Assembly (NCBI RefSeq): GCF_026072915.1
Contig: NZ_AP025943.1
Location: forward strand, 2,790,001 to 2,854,000
Direction: 5' to 3'
From: Akkermansia biwaensis
GTDB lineage: Bacteria > Verrucomicrobiota > Verrucomicrobiia > Verrucomicrobiales > Akkermansiaceae
Length of the DNA: 64,000 nucleotides
Part shown: positions 33,398 to 42,655 of the stretch, one piece after another
Numbering within the stretch: the stretch's first letter is position 1
How the letters are laid out: each line of letters opens with the position of its first letter
Translations under genes and position numbers: made by a program
Notes under the pieces: generated by a model
Databases searched by the model: none
Seen by the model: only the letters and a program-made list of their open reading frames with translations
Told to the model about the DNA's origin: nothing

Positions 33398-34675
33398 TTA
33401 ATCACCGTCATCAGGCAGTCTTTCCACGGCGGCTCCGATGGCCAGTAGCTTTTCGTCAATCATCTCGTAGCCGCGGTCAATGTGGTACAGGCGGTGGATC
33501 TCCGTGGTGCCCTCCGCCTTCAGGGCCGCCAGTACCAGAGCGGCGGACGCCCGCAGGTCGGACGCCATCACGGGCGCGCCGCTCAGGGAGTCCACGCCGG
33601 AAATGACTGCCGTGCCGTTGTCCACCTTGATGTTGGCGCCCATGCGCTTCAGTTCGGAGCAGTGCATGAAGCGCTGCGGGAAAATAGTGTCTTTCACGAC
33701 GGAAATGCCGGGTGTCGTGGCAAACAGGGCCGTCATCTGCGCCTGCATGTCCGTGGGGTAGCCGGGATAGGGGGCCGTCTTGATTTCGCCGCTTTTCGGC
33801 ATCTTTCCGGCAATGATGGTGACGGTGTCCCCGCGTTCGTTAAACTCCACATGGTGCCCGCATTGGCGGAGCAGGCCGGTAATGACGGACATGTGCTCCT
33901 CGCACACGCGCCTCAGCGTCACGCCGTCCCCCATCATGGCGGCCGCCACCATGAAAGTTCCGGCCTCGATCCGGTCCGGAATGACGGTGTGGTTGCAGCC
34001 CCGGAGCTTTTCCACCCCCTCAATAACGATCCGGCGCGTTCCGGCGCCCTGGATATTGGCTCCCATCTTGATCAGGAAATTGGCCAGGTCAACCACTTCC
34101 GGTTCCGCCGCGGCGGATTCAATGACGGTGGTGCCTTCCGCCAGCACGGCGGCCATCATCAGGTTGTCCGTCCCCAGGACGGTGGGGCCGTGGTCGCCGT
34201 TCAAATCCACCGTGGCCCCTTTCAGACCGCGGGGCGCTTCAATAATCAGGTTCCCGCGTTCTATCTGGACGGTCGCGCCCAGGGCCTGAATGGCCCGGAT
34301 GTGAAGGTCCACAGGACGGTCGCCGATCACGCAGCCGCCCGGCAGGGGAATCACGCACCGCTGCATGCGGGCCATCAGCGGCCCCAGAAGACAGATGGAA
34401 GCGCGCATTTTGCGCACCTGCTCGTAGGCGGCTTCCGAATGCAGGTTCTTGGCCTCCACGCGCACGTTGCCGCTGGAACGCTCCACGGACGCACCCAGCT
34501 GGCCCATGATCTGCACCATGAAATTGGTGTCGGAAACGTCCGGCACGCGGCGCACCACCACGGGTTCATCCGTCAGCAGGGAGGCAGCCAGAATAGGCAG
34601 GGAAGCGTTTTTGGAACCGCTGATATTGACGGCTCCCCTGAGCGTAAATCCTCCGTGTACAACAAGCTTCTCCAT
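33398..34675 (-). CDS. murA: UDP-N-acetylglucosamine 1-carboxyvinyltransferase
   Basis: First committed step of peptidoglycan synthesis: transfers enolpyruvate from PEP to UDP-GlcNAc; target of fosfomycin. 425 residues from the ATG at 34675 (MEKLVVHGG). The substrate loop ISGSKNASLPILAASLL has the conserved Lys-Asn. The catalytic loop LPGGCVIGDRPVDLH keeps the Cys (Cys115 in E. coli) that fosfomycin alkylates. SICLLGPLMAR and the C-terminal DLRASAALVLAAL segment are also standard. The long upstream extension to 34708 is not needed. Confidence 0.97.
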   Translation of the reverse strand: MEKLVVHGGFTLRGAVNISGSKNASLPILAASLLTDEPVVVRRVPDVSDTNFMVQIMGQLGASVERSSGNVRVEAKNLHSEAAYEQVRKMRASICLLGPLMARMQRCVIPLPGGCVIGDRPVDLHIRAIQALGATVQIERGNLIIEAPRGLKGATVDLNGDHGPTVLGTDNLMMAAVLAEGTTVIESAAAEPEVVDLANFLIKMGANIQGAGTRRIVIEGVEKLRGCNHTVIPDRIEAGTFMVAAAMMGDGVTLRRVCEEHMSVITGLLRQCGHHVEFNERGDTVTIIAGKMPKSGEIKTAPYPGYPTDMQAQMTALFATTPGISVVKDTIFPQRFMHCSELKRMGANIKVDNGTAVISGVDSLSGAPVMASDLRASAALVLAALKAEGTTEIHRLYHIDRGYEMIDEKLLAIGAAVERLPDDGD

Positions 34676-34816
34676 AGTGGTGGCAATTAGGTGACGGATT
34701 CTACACATTTGAGGCGTCCTTGCAATCCCAAACAGGCCACGGAAGCGGACAAATTCCCCGGACGTTTTGTTCCGGGGAAAACCGCGTCGGAACGGACGAT
34801 GAAAAAAACATCAGGG

Positions 34817-35230
<414 letters not shown>

Positions 35231-35237
35231 CACGGAC

Positions 35238-35266
35238 TACATACGCTTTCGGGAAGGCCCGGTAAA
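35238..35266 (-). promoter_or_regulatory. Promoter of rnpB
   Basis: On the minus strand TTTACC (35266-35261) and TATGTA (35243-35238) are 17 bp apart, and a start 8 nt downstream is 35230, which is the P1-predicted 5' end of the RNA. Confidence 0.7.
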
Positions 35267-35892
35267 GCCCAAAGAAAAAACCGGGGCATTTTTCAGCGCC
35301 GGCCTTTCCGGGCCTGGCGCCCTTTCTCCGCTCCATCCCGTTTCCCGGAAATTCCATCCGGACGGCCCTCCCGTAAAATCGTTTCCATCTTCCATCGGAA
35401 AGGCCGGAACTCCCGTATTCCCGCATATCCGGAAAGTGTGCGAACGTCCCCATCTCCCGGCAGAACATGGCGGGAAAGCGTTCTTCATCAGCCCCTTCAG
35501 ACTCAGCTTCCTCTCCTGCTGGGGCGGAATGCCGGAATCCCTGTGAAACGGACGGAAAAAGCGGCCACAGGATGCCTCCCGTGACCGCTCCAACTTACTA
35601 CCTATGAAAACCAGCTTCGTCTGTTGCTCCTGAAAAGCTCTCTCCTTCCTTTCAGGCAGACTCTGCCGATAACCCCGGCAATATACTTCCCCGCCGCGGA
35701 AAATCAATCCCCATTCTGGTCCGCATCCCCTTTCCTCCGGAAGAATCGCGGCCCAGCCGGGCTTCCGGCATGGTTTCCTCCGCAGAGAGGGTTTTTCTTC
35801 CTCTCCCACCATTCCGCTCCGGGCTTCCGGCCCTTCTAATTGGCTTGATTCGGAGGCCGATACAGGGTAGTTCTTCCGGGACACAAAAGCTC
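35267..35892. other. Gene-free interval between rnpB and aroA
   Basis: About 625 bases. No frame has protein-like character, and no repeat or terminator is visible. The aroA promoter should be in its right end. Confidence 0.45.
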
Positions 35893-37203
35893 ATGAACCT
35901 TTACTCCCGTTCCATTCCTTCCCTGCAAGGGGTACTGACCGTACCCGGAGACAAGAGCATCTCCCACCGCGCCGCCATTCTGGGCGGCCTGGCGGACGGA
36001 GTGACGGAAGTGGACAACTTCCTGTGCAGCGAGGACTGTTTGAACACCCTGCGCGCCATGGAACAACTGGGAGCGCGGGTGGAGGTGCTGGAAAGCCGGG
36101 AAGGCTGCGGCCCCGTGCGCTTCCGCATCACGGGCGTGGCCATGCGGCCCCATTCTCCCTCCCGTCCCATTGACTGCGGGAATTCCGGCACGGGCATGAG
36201 ACTGCTGGCCGGCATGCTGGCCGCCTGCCCCTTTGATTCCGAGATGTTCGGGGACGCCTCCCTGAGTTCCCGCCCCATGGGCCGCATCATGAGCCCCCTG
36301 GAACAGATGGGGGCACGGATTGAGGCCCGCGGAAGCAAACCCGGGTGCGCTCCGCTGTTCATCCACGCGGGACACGTCCGTCCCATCTCCTACACCCTTC
36401 CCATGGCCAGCGCCCAGGTGAAAAGCGCCATCCTGCTGGCCGGCATGTTTGCCGAGGGAACCACCACCGTCATCCAGCCCGCCGTCACGCGCGACCACAC
36501 GGAACGCCTGTTCCGCCATTTCGGCGTTTCCTGCTCCGTGGACGGTCTGGCTGTCAGCACGGAAGGCCCCGCCCTTCCCCGCGCCCACGACCTGACGGTT
36601 CCGGCGGACATTTCTTCCGCCGCCTTCTGGATGGTTGCCGCCGCCACCCGCCCCGGCTCCCGTCTGACGCTCCGCCAGGTGGGCCTCAACGAAACCCGCT
36701 GCGCCGTCATCAGCGCCCTGCGGCGCATGGGCGCACACATGGACATTGTGAAAACCTCTCCGGAAGATGCCGGGGAACCCTACGGAGACATCACCATCTA
36801 CGGCGCCGGCTCCCTCCACGGTACCGCACTTCTGCCGGAGGAAATCCCCAACCTGATTGATGAAATCCCCATTCTCGCCGTAGCGGGAGCCTTGTCGGAC
36901 GGCGATCTTGTCGTCCGCAACGCCCGTGAACTGCGGGTGAAGGAGACGGACCGGATCGCCACCACGGCGGCCAACCTCCGGGCGATGGGCGCAACTGTTG
37001 AAGAATTTGACGACGGAATGATCGTCCGCGGCGGCACGGCTCTGAAAGGTGCGGAACTGCCCAGCTACGGAGACCACCGGATCGCCATGAGCTTCCTGGT
37101 GGCGGGATTCAGCGCCAGCGGAGAAACCGTCCTGACGGATGCCGGATGCATTAATACGTCCTACCCCGGATTTGACCGGGATTTGAGCCAATTCCTCCCA
37201 TAA
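35893..37203 (+). CDS. aroA: 3-phosphoshikimate 1-carboxyvinyltransferase (EPSP synthase)
   Basis: Penultimate shikimate step: adds enolpyruvate to shikimate 3-phosphate; target of glyphosate. 436 residues from the ATG at 35893. The family signature PGDKSISHRAAILG is at 17-30 with the catalytic Lys. CGNSGTGMRLLAGMLAA (the glyphosate-contact loop) and later RVKETDRI and YGDHRIAMSF are present. The Gly-Asn-Ser-Gly-Thr-Gly-Met form with Met is similar to the class I/II boundary, so sensitivity to glyphosate cannot be predicted. The frame is open upstream to 35770, but that part is not conserved in kind. Confidence 0.96.
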   Translation: MNLYSRSIPSLQGVLTVPGDKSISHRAAILGGLADGVTEVDNFLCSEDCLNTLRAMEQLGARVEVLESREGCGPVRFRITGVAMRPHSPSRPIDCGNSGTGMRLLAGMLAACPFDSEMFGDASLSSRPMGRIMSPLEQMGARIEARGSKPGCAPLFIHAGHVRPISYTLPMASAQVKSAILLAGMFAEGTTTVIQPAVTRDHTERLFRHFGVSCSVDGLAVSTEGPALPRAHDLTVPADISSAAFWMVAAATRPGSRLTLRQVGLNETRCAVISALRRMGAHMDIVKTSPEDAGEPYGDITIYGAGSLHGTALLPEEIPNLIDEIPILAVAGALSDGDLVVRNARELRVKETDRIATTAANLRAMGATVEEFDDGMIVRGGTALKGAELPSYGDHRIAMSFLVAGFSASGETVLTDAGCINTSYPGFDRDLSQFLP

Positions 37204-37489
37204 ACGGCGGAAAACGTTCATGGGAGCTTCACTTAACCATTTTAACCATTTGCCGCCTCTGACCATCCATTTCACCGTGGGAGATAGCCGGATTAAAGAA
37301 CTCCGGCCTTCCTTCCTCCTTTCCCATTCCGCTCTCCAACGCCCTTTCCCTGGAAAGTGAGCTTGTAAATCTGTTTTAAAACTTTCCTTATTCCTTCATA
37401 AAAAGGAGGATATTTCCCTCCTTCACCGGGTTTCAAGCCGAGTTCTCTCTTGCCAGATCACTTTTCATCCGCCATAATAAAAAAAGCAT

Positions 37490-38773
37490 ATGAACACTTT
37501 TGTCTCTCTTTGTCTCATTGGCGGCCTCGGCATCGCCTCCCTCTGTTCTGCCCAGCAGGTTATGGACAACGATGCCAAGAAGAAGGTCATCAAGGATTTG
37601 GATAACCTTCTGGCGCTGAACAGATCCGCAGAAACCAAAGTAATCAATGCGGCTATCAGCAGGCTCACCGCCGCAGGCCGGGACCCCAATGCCGCCTACG
37701 ATTTGCTGATCCAGTCCAAGAAGCTTCTGATGGAGGCGGAAAAGGAAAAGGACCGCCAGCAGGGCAAAAGCGCCAAGAACGCATCCAACGCCCTGAAGGA
37801 CTGGATGGACCGCGAAGCCAAGAAATACCAGGACAAAAACTCCCGCAAGGGGCTGATGCTTCAATACCAGTGGGGCGTTCTCGTCCTCAAGGCCCGCCTG
37901 AAGGAGAACATGATGAAGGCCACTTCCACAGGTAGCGTGGAGGAAGAAATTCTGGACGTTACGGAATTCCAGAAGCCGGCCATGGATTTGCTGAACGCCT
38001 ACATTTCCGCCTGTTCCGATCCCGACTTCTTGGACCCTTCCTCTTCATCCAAGAATAACAATGGCGGAGGCGGGGGCCGGGCCGGCGCGCGCATTGCGGA
38101 ACAGTCCGTGCTGGGCACGGAAGTGGGCGAAGCTCTCGGCATCGCCAGCATGTCGTCCCGAGCATTTCCGGACTCCATGAAAAACCGGGATGAAATTTTT
38201 GAAAAGCTCTTCTTCGCCGGCTACCGGAAAACCCGGAATCTGGCTGCATTGAGAACGGCGTGGAACAGACGGATCGCCATGGAAACGCTCCTTGGCAAGG
38301 TGAGCCACGCCATTTCCTCCGGTAAAAAATCCGGGATGCAGGGCCGCATCGCCTCCGCCTCGGAAGAAGAATTCGACGAACGGGATCTATCCCAGCTCGA
38401 CCGCCTGCGCTGGCGCTGCGAGTTGGACTGCTTTGAACTCGGCGACCAGGCGAACGCCACCCGGAACATGATGGTGCTGATCAAGAACACGGCGGACCCC
38501 GTCCGCCGGGAACAGGGCATCAGAACCCTCCGGGACAAGCTCATCCAGAGCATGCGGAAAATGATGCCCGGCGCTGAGGATGAAATGGCCGCATCGGACT
38601 CTCCCTCCGCGGCACCGCGCCCCGCCGCTCCCCGTCCTCCCGTCCGGCGGACTCCTTCCACCACGATAACGACGAGCCGGGAGATGGACGATCCGGGCGC
38701 CATCGGCACGGACGTTCCCAAGCCTCCCAAACCGGACCCCGCCAAGAGCGACGACTTTTTTGAAGACGCCTGA
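37490..38773 (+). CDS. Secreted protein of unknown function, helical, Pro-rich C-terminus
   Basis: 427 residues. The signal peptide MNTFVSLCLIGGLGIASLCSA is followed by a mostly helical mature part with many Lys, Glu and Ala. A Gly/Asn stretch (KNNNGGGGGRAG) sits near residue 185. The last 70 residues are rich in Pro, Arg and Ser and end in DDFFEDA. No known domain is recognised. A GC-rich terminator closes the gene. It could be a periplasmic scaffold or a surface protein; nothing in the sequence decides. Confidence 0.65.
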   Translation: MNTFVSLCLIGGLGIASLCSAQQVMDNDAKKKVIKDLDNLLALNRSAETKVINAAISRLTAAGRDPNAAYDLLIQSKKLLMEAEKEKDRQQGKSAKNASNALKDWMDREAKKYQDKNSRKGLMLQYQWGVLVLKARLKENMMKATSTGSVEEEILDVTEFQKPAMDLLNAYISACSDPDFLDPSSSSKNNNGGGGGRAGARIAEQSVLGTEVGEALGIASMSSRAFPDSMKNRDEIFEKLFFAGYRKTRNLAALRTAWNRRIAMETLLGKVSHAISSGKKSGMQGRIASASEEEFDERDLSQLDRLRWRCELDCFELGDQANATRNMMVLIKNTADPVRREQGIRTLRDKLIQSMRKMMPGAEDEMAASDSPSAAPRPAAPRPPVRRTPSTTITTSREMDDPGAIGTDVPKPPKPDPAKSDDFFEDA

Positions 38774-38802
38774 ACCGTCTTCATCCCGGAAATACCGTCC
38801 TG

Positions 38803-38862
38803 CGGCGGCGCCGGCGTACACGGAATGCGCAGAGCATTCTTGACGTCCGGCGCCGCCGTTTT
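38803..38862 (+). terminator. Terminator hairpin directly before the iron alcohol dehydrogenase gene
   Basis: CGGCGGCGCCGG (38803-38814) pairs with CCGGCGCCGCCG (38847-38858), followed by TTTT; a small inner hairpin GAATGC/GCATTC is inside the loop. The T run ends 3 nt before an ATG at 38866. Confidence 0.85.
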
Positions 38863-38874
38863 ACTATGGGAGCC

Positions 38875-40035
38875 ATGTATCAGCCATTTCAATTTTTCAT
38901 GCCCGCCCAGATCTTCTTTGGCGCGGGATGTCTGGACCAGCTTGGCACGGCTCCCCTCCCCGGCTCCAAGGCCCTGGTCGTCATTGGCGGAACGTCCGTC
39001 AGGCGTCTCGGCTATCTGGACCGCGTGCAGTCCCTGCTGAAACGGCAGGGTGTGGAAAGCGTCGTCTTTGACAAAGTGCAGCCCAATCCCGTGGTGGAAC
39101 ACGTGATGGAGGCCGCCGCCCTGGCGAAGGAAACGGGCTGCGACTTCGTGGTCGGCCTTGGCGGGGGCAGCAGCATGGACTCCGCCAAGAGCATCGCCGT
39201 GATGGCCGCCAATCCGGGAACGTACTGGGACTACATCCAGGGAGGCTCTGGCCTGGGGCTTGAAATTCCCAACCAGCCCCTGCCCATCGTCTGCATCACC
39301 ACCACGGCGGGCACGGGGACGGAAGCGGACCCCTGGACCGTCATCACCAAGGAGGACACGCAGGAAAAAATCGGCTTCGGCTACCGGGGAACCTTCCCCA
39401 CCATGTCCATCGTGGACCCGGAACTCATGCTGTCCGTTCCTCCCAAATTGACCGCCTACCAGGGCTTTGACGCCCTGTTCCACGCCGTGGAGGGATACAT
39501 GGCGAAGGTGGCCTCCCCCATGAGCGACATGTTCGCCCTCCAGGCCATCGAATACATCGCCAAATACCTTCCCCGCGCCGTGGACGACGGGCAGGACCTG
39601 GAAGCGCGGGCCTATGTCGCGCTGGCCAATACCTATTCCGGCTTTGTGGAAACCATCTCCTGCTGCACCTCGGAACATTCCATCGAGCACGCCCTGAGCG
39701 CCTACCATCCTTCCCTGCCCCACGGAGCGGGCCTGATCATGATCTCCTGGGCCTACCATGAAGCCTACGCCCCCAGCTGTCCGGAACGGTACGCCAGAGT
39801 GGCCGCGGCCATGGGCATGGAACCCTCCGTGGACGGTTTCCTGAACGGCCTCAACAAGCTCAAGGAAGCCTGCGGCGTGGACAAGCTGAAAATGTCCGAC
39901 TTCGGCATCACTCCGGACTTGTTTGAGGAATACGCCGGAACCGCCTTTTCCACCATGGGAGGGCTGTTTGAACTGGACCGCTGCAAGTTCACCACGGCGG
40001 ACGTCGTGAGCATCCTGGAAAAGTCCTATTCGTAA
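38875..40035 (+). CDS. Iron-containing alcohol dehydrogenase
   Basis: A member of the group III (Fe-dependent) alcohol dehydrogenases, probably reducing aldehydes to alcohols with NAD(P)H in fermentation. 386 residues from the ATG at 38875; an ATG nine bases earlier (38866) also fits. Features: FGAGCLDQLG near the start, GLGGGSSMDSAKSIAVM (nucleotide-binding GGGSxxDxAK), TTAGTGTEADPW, and the metal ligands in FDALFHAVEGYMAK and LPHGAGLIMISWAYHEA. GGAG just before the second ATG could serve as ribosome site. Substrate (ethanol, butanol, 1,3-propanediol type) cannot be chosen. Confidence 0.92.
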   Translation: MYQPFQFFMPAQIFFGAGCLDQLGTAPLPGSKALVVIGGTSVRRLGYLDRVQSLLKRQGVESVVFDKVQPNPVVEHVMEAAALAKETGCDFVVGLGGGSSMDSAKSIAVMAANPGTYWDYIQGGSGLGLEIPNQPLPIVCITTTAGTGTEADPWTVITKEDTQEKIGFGYRGTFPTMSIVDPELMLSVPPKLTAYQGFDALFHAVEGYMAKVASPMSDMFALQAIEYIAKYLPRAVDDGQDLEARAYVALANTYSGFVETISCCTSEHSIEHALSAYHPSLPHGAGLIMISWAYHEAYAPSCPERYARVAAAMGMEPSVDGFLNGLNKLKEACGVDKLKMSDFGITPDLFEEYAGTAFSTMGGLFELDRCKFTTADVVSILEKSYS

Positions 40036-40100
40036 GCGCGGAAATTCCGCCGCCGCTTCCTTGTGATTGACTTGCTTCAGGATAATATGCAAGTATCCGG

Positions 40101-40135
40101 GCCGTCCGCTTTCCGTGCGGACGGCTCTTTTATTT
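40101..40135 (+). terminator. Terminator of the alcohol dehydrogenase gene
   Basis: GCCGTCCGC (40101-40109) and GCGGACGGC (40117-40125), then TCTTTTATTT. Confidence 0.88.
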
Positions 40136-40159
40136 CCGTCAAACCCTCCTTTTTCCTCC

Positions 40160-41113
40160 ATGTCCCTTCCCCTCCTCGTCACCGGAACCATCGGCATTGA
40201 CACCATCATCACCCCCCGCGGACGGGCGGAAGGGGTGCTGGGCGGTTCCGTCTCCTTCGCCGCCGTAGCGGCCCTGCTTTTTACGGACCGGGTGGATGCC
40301 GTCAGCATCATCGGGGAGGATTTTCCCGTTCATTACGAGGAGGCCCTGGCCGCCAAGGGGCTGTGCATGGACGGGGTGGAGCGCAAAAAGGGACCTTCCT
40401 TTGCCTGGACCGGGGAGTACTTCGACAACATGAACAAGCGCAGGACGGTCTGCGCCAACGATTCCGTGATGCTGGACTGGCAGGTGAACGTGCCGGACGC
40501 CCTGCGCGGCCACCCCGTGCTGGTGTGCTGCTGCATGGTTCCCGCCCAGCAGCTCAAGTGCATGGAACAGTGCCCGGACGCCTCCCTCGTGCTTTCCGAC
40601 TCCATGGACAAATGGCTGCGGCGCCAGCCGGAACTGCTGGACGCCGTCATCTCCCGCTCCCATATCACCATGATGAACGAGGACGAGGCCAAGGAATACG
40701 CCGCAGCCTCCACCGTTCTGGAAGCCGGGGAATTCCTGCTTTCCAGGGGAGCCTCCTACGCCGTCGTGAAGCAGGGCGAATACGGCGCCACCCTCATCGG
40801 CCGCGGGGAGGACGGCCGGACCAGGATTTTCCGCTGCCCGGCCTACCCCCTGAAAACGCTGGTGGACCCCACCGGGGCCGGGGACACGTTCCTGGGCGCG
40901 CTGGCGGGCTATCTGTCCACCCTGCCGGAGGGCCTGCCCTCCTTCGAGCACGTGAAGCGCGGCATTGTGTACGGCACGGTGGCCGCCTCCTTCACGTGCG
41001 AATCCTTTTCCGCGGACGCCCTGCTTTCCATGACTCCGGAAACGTTCCGCAAACGCCTGGCGGAATACACGGAAATGTGCAGCATGCCTGCCGCATGCAA
41101 TTCATGGATTTAA
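40160..41113 (+). CDS. PfkB-family carbohydrate/nucleoside kinase
   Basis: 317 residues from the ATG at 40160 (MSLPLLVTGTIGID). Ribokinase fold with the second PfkB signature DPTGAGDTFLGALAGYL, whose Asp is the catalytic base, and GGSVSFAAVAALLF in the substrate part. RTVCANDSVML and the Cys-rich HPVLVCCCMVP segment are not typical of ribokinase or fructokinase. It could phosphorylate a sugar or a nucleoside; no transporter or operon partner gives a hint. The gene sits between two terminators and so is probably a single transcription unit. Confidence 0.85.
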   Translation: MSLPLLVTGTIGIDTIITPRGRAEGVLGGSVSFAAVAALLFTDRVDAVSIIGEDFPVHYEEALAAKGLCMDGVERKKGPSFAWTGEYFDNMNKRRTVCANDSVMLDWQVNVPDALRGHPVLVCCCMVPAQQLKCMEQCPDASLVLSDSMDKWLRRQPELLDAVISRSHITMMNEDEAKEYAAASTVLEAGEFLLSRGASYAVVKQGEYGATLIGRGEDGRTRIFRCPAYPLKTLVDPTGAGDTFLGALAGYLSTLPEGLPSFEHVKRGIVYGTVAASFTCESFSADALLSMTPETFRKRLAEYTEMCSMPAACNSWI

Positions 41114-41127
41114 TGTTTCCGGCCATG

Positions 41128-41158
41128 AAAAACCCCGGCGCGGGCAGGCGCGCCGGGG
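41128..41158 (-). terminator. Terminator of lpxC-fabZ
   Basis: CCCCGGCGCG (41133-41142) pairs with CGCGCCGGGG (41149-41158); on the minus strand TTTTT follows (41128-41132). It may also stop plus-strand transcripts of the PfkB gene, without a T run there. Confidence 0.88.
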
Positions 41159-41194
41159 CTGCTGAAATGAAATCAATTCGCAGGAAAAGACCGG

Positions 41195-42511
41195 TTACAT
41201 GTCCTGAAGGCCGAATTTGAGCTCGGCTTCGGAAACCACCTGGCCGTTGACCAGGCAGCGGCCGATGGCCTGCCCGATGTTGCCGCGCATCTTGACAAGT
41301 TCCGCTTCAATGATCAGGCAATCTCCGGGAACGACGGGATGGCGGAACTTCACCTTGTCCGCACTCATGAAGTAGCCGATCTTGCTGGCGTTTCCGGGCT
41401 GGCGCAGCATGACGATGGAGGCCACCTGCGCCATGGCTTCCACCTGGAGCACGCCCGGCATGACCGGATGGCCCGGGAAGTGGCCCTGGAAGAAGAGCTC
41501 GTTCATGGTGAGGTTTTTCAGGCCGCGGCACTTGGTTTCCCCCTCAAAGCCCACAATGCGGTCCACCATCAGGAAGGGATAGCGGTGGGGCAGCAGGCTC
41601 ATCACTTCATTGATGTCCAGCACGGCGTCCCCATACGGCACGTTGACGGGGTTGGGCATAAGCTGAAGATTGCGCTTGTGCTCCTTCTTGAGTTTGGCGG
41701 TGAGTTCCGTATTCGGGCCGTGCCCCGGCTTGATGGCGATCACGTGGCCCAGGATGGGCTTGCCGCACAGGGACAGGTCCCCGATGAGGTCCATGGCCTT
41801 GTGCCGGGCGAATTCGTTGATGAAGCGCATGGGCTCCTTGCTCATGAGCTCCTCCCCGCGGATGACCACGGCGTTTTCCAGGCTGCCGCCCTTGATCAGC
41901 CCTTTTTCCAGCAGCGGCTTGATATCCTCGTAAAACGTGAAGGTGCGTGCGGGGGCCAGTTCCTTTTCATAAGTCTCCGGCGTGATAACGGCGTCAAAGT
42001 ACTGCGTAATGCGGTTTTCCGGCCCCACGCAGGTGACGGAAACGCGGAACTGCTTGGAGGGAAGAATAGTCAGGATGGAGCCGCCCCGGGTTTCAATGGT
42101 CACGGCCTCACGCACTTCCAGATAGCGGCGCGGGGCGTCCAGTTCCACAATGCCGGCGCTTTTGATCAATTCCACGTAGGGAGCGGAGGAGCCGTCGCCG
42201 ATGGGGGGTTCGTTGGCATCCATCTCAATGACGGCATTATCAATGCCCATGCCCGTCAGGGCGGAAAGGATATGTTCCACGGTGTGCACCTTTACGGAAC
42301 CTTCCGCCAGGCTGGTGGCCCGTTCGACGGTCTGCACTTTTTCCACGTCCGCATTGATGAAGGGCTGGTCAGGCAAATCCACGCGGCGGAACTTGATGCC
42401 GAAGTCGGCGGCGGCCGGCTTCAGGGTCAGGGTGACGGGTTGTCCCGTATGCAGAGAAGTTCCGGCCAGGGAGGCCGGAGAGCCGACAGTTCTTTGGTTT
42501 CCACATGCCAT
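41195..42511 (-). CDS. Bifunctional LpxC-FabZ: UDP-3-O-acyl-GlcNAc deacetylase / 3-hydroxyacyl-ACP dehydratase
   Basis: 438 residues, two enzymes in one chain. Residues 1-285: LpxC, the committed step of lipid A synthesis, with zinc ligands in KVHTVEHILSAL and in EFARHKAMDLIGD, and SLAGTSLHTG at the N-terminus. Residues of about 290-438: FabZ, with LLPHRYPFLMVDRI and the hot-dog active site FFQGHFPGHPVMPGVLQVEAMAQ (His and Glu). FabZ dehydrates 3-hydroxyacyl-ACP. The two compete for or share 3-hydroxyacyl groups, so fusion can balance lipid A and fatty acid synthesis. Such fusions are known in Bacteroidetes and Verrucomicrobia. The start at 42511 is normal. Confidence 0.96.
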   Translation of the reverse strand: MACGNQRTVGSPASLAGTSLHTGQPVTLTLKPAAADFGIKFRRVDLPDQPFINADVEKVQTVERATSLAEGSVKVHTVEHILSALTGMGIDNAVIEMDANEPPIGDGSSAPYVELIKSAGIVELDAPRRYLEVREAVTIETRGGSILTILPSKQFRVSVTCVGPENRITQYFDAVITPETYEKELAPARTFTFYEDIKPLLEKGLIKGGSLENAVVIRGEELMSKEPMRFINEFARHKAMDLIGDLSLCGKPILGHVIAIKPGHGPNTELTAKLKKEHKRNLQLMPNPVNVPYGDAVLDINEVMSLLPHRYPFLMVDRIVGFEGETKCRGLKNLTMNELFFQGHFPGHPVMPGVLQVEAMAQVASIVMLRQPGNASKIGYFMSADKVKFRHPVVPGDCLIIEAELVKMRGNIGQAIGRCLVNGQVVSEAELKFGLQDM

Positions 42512-42655
42512 GCGGAAATGCTAGTGAATGAGACCCTGTTTGAAAAGCACGAAATCACCGATTTTCCTGTAAATTCAAGCTTTCCAGCGTGTCATCGGAA
42601 AAAGGACGGAAAAAGGACGCTTGAAAAAGCCCCTCTCTCCCATTAGTCATGACTC

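Noticed and set aside
38221-40311. Minus-strand frame of 696 codons across the alcohol dehydrogenase gene
   Set aside because: It is antisense to a gene with full iron-ADH motifs and has no domain of its own.
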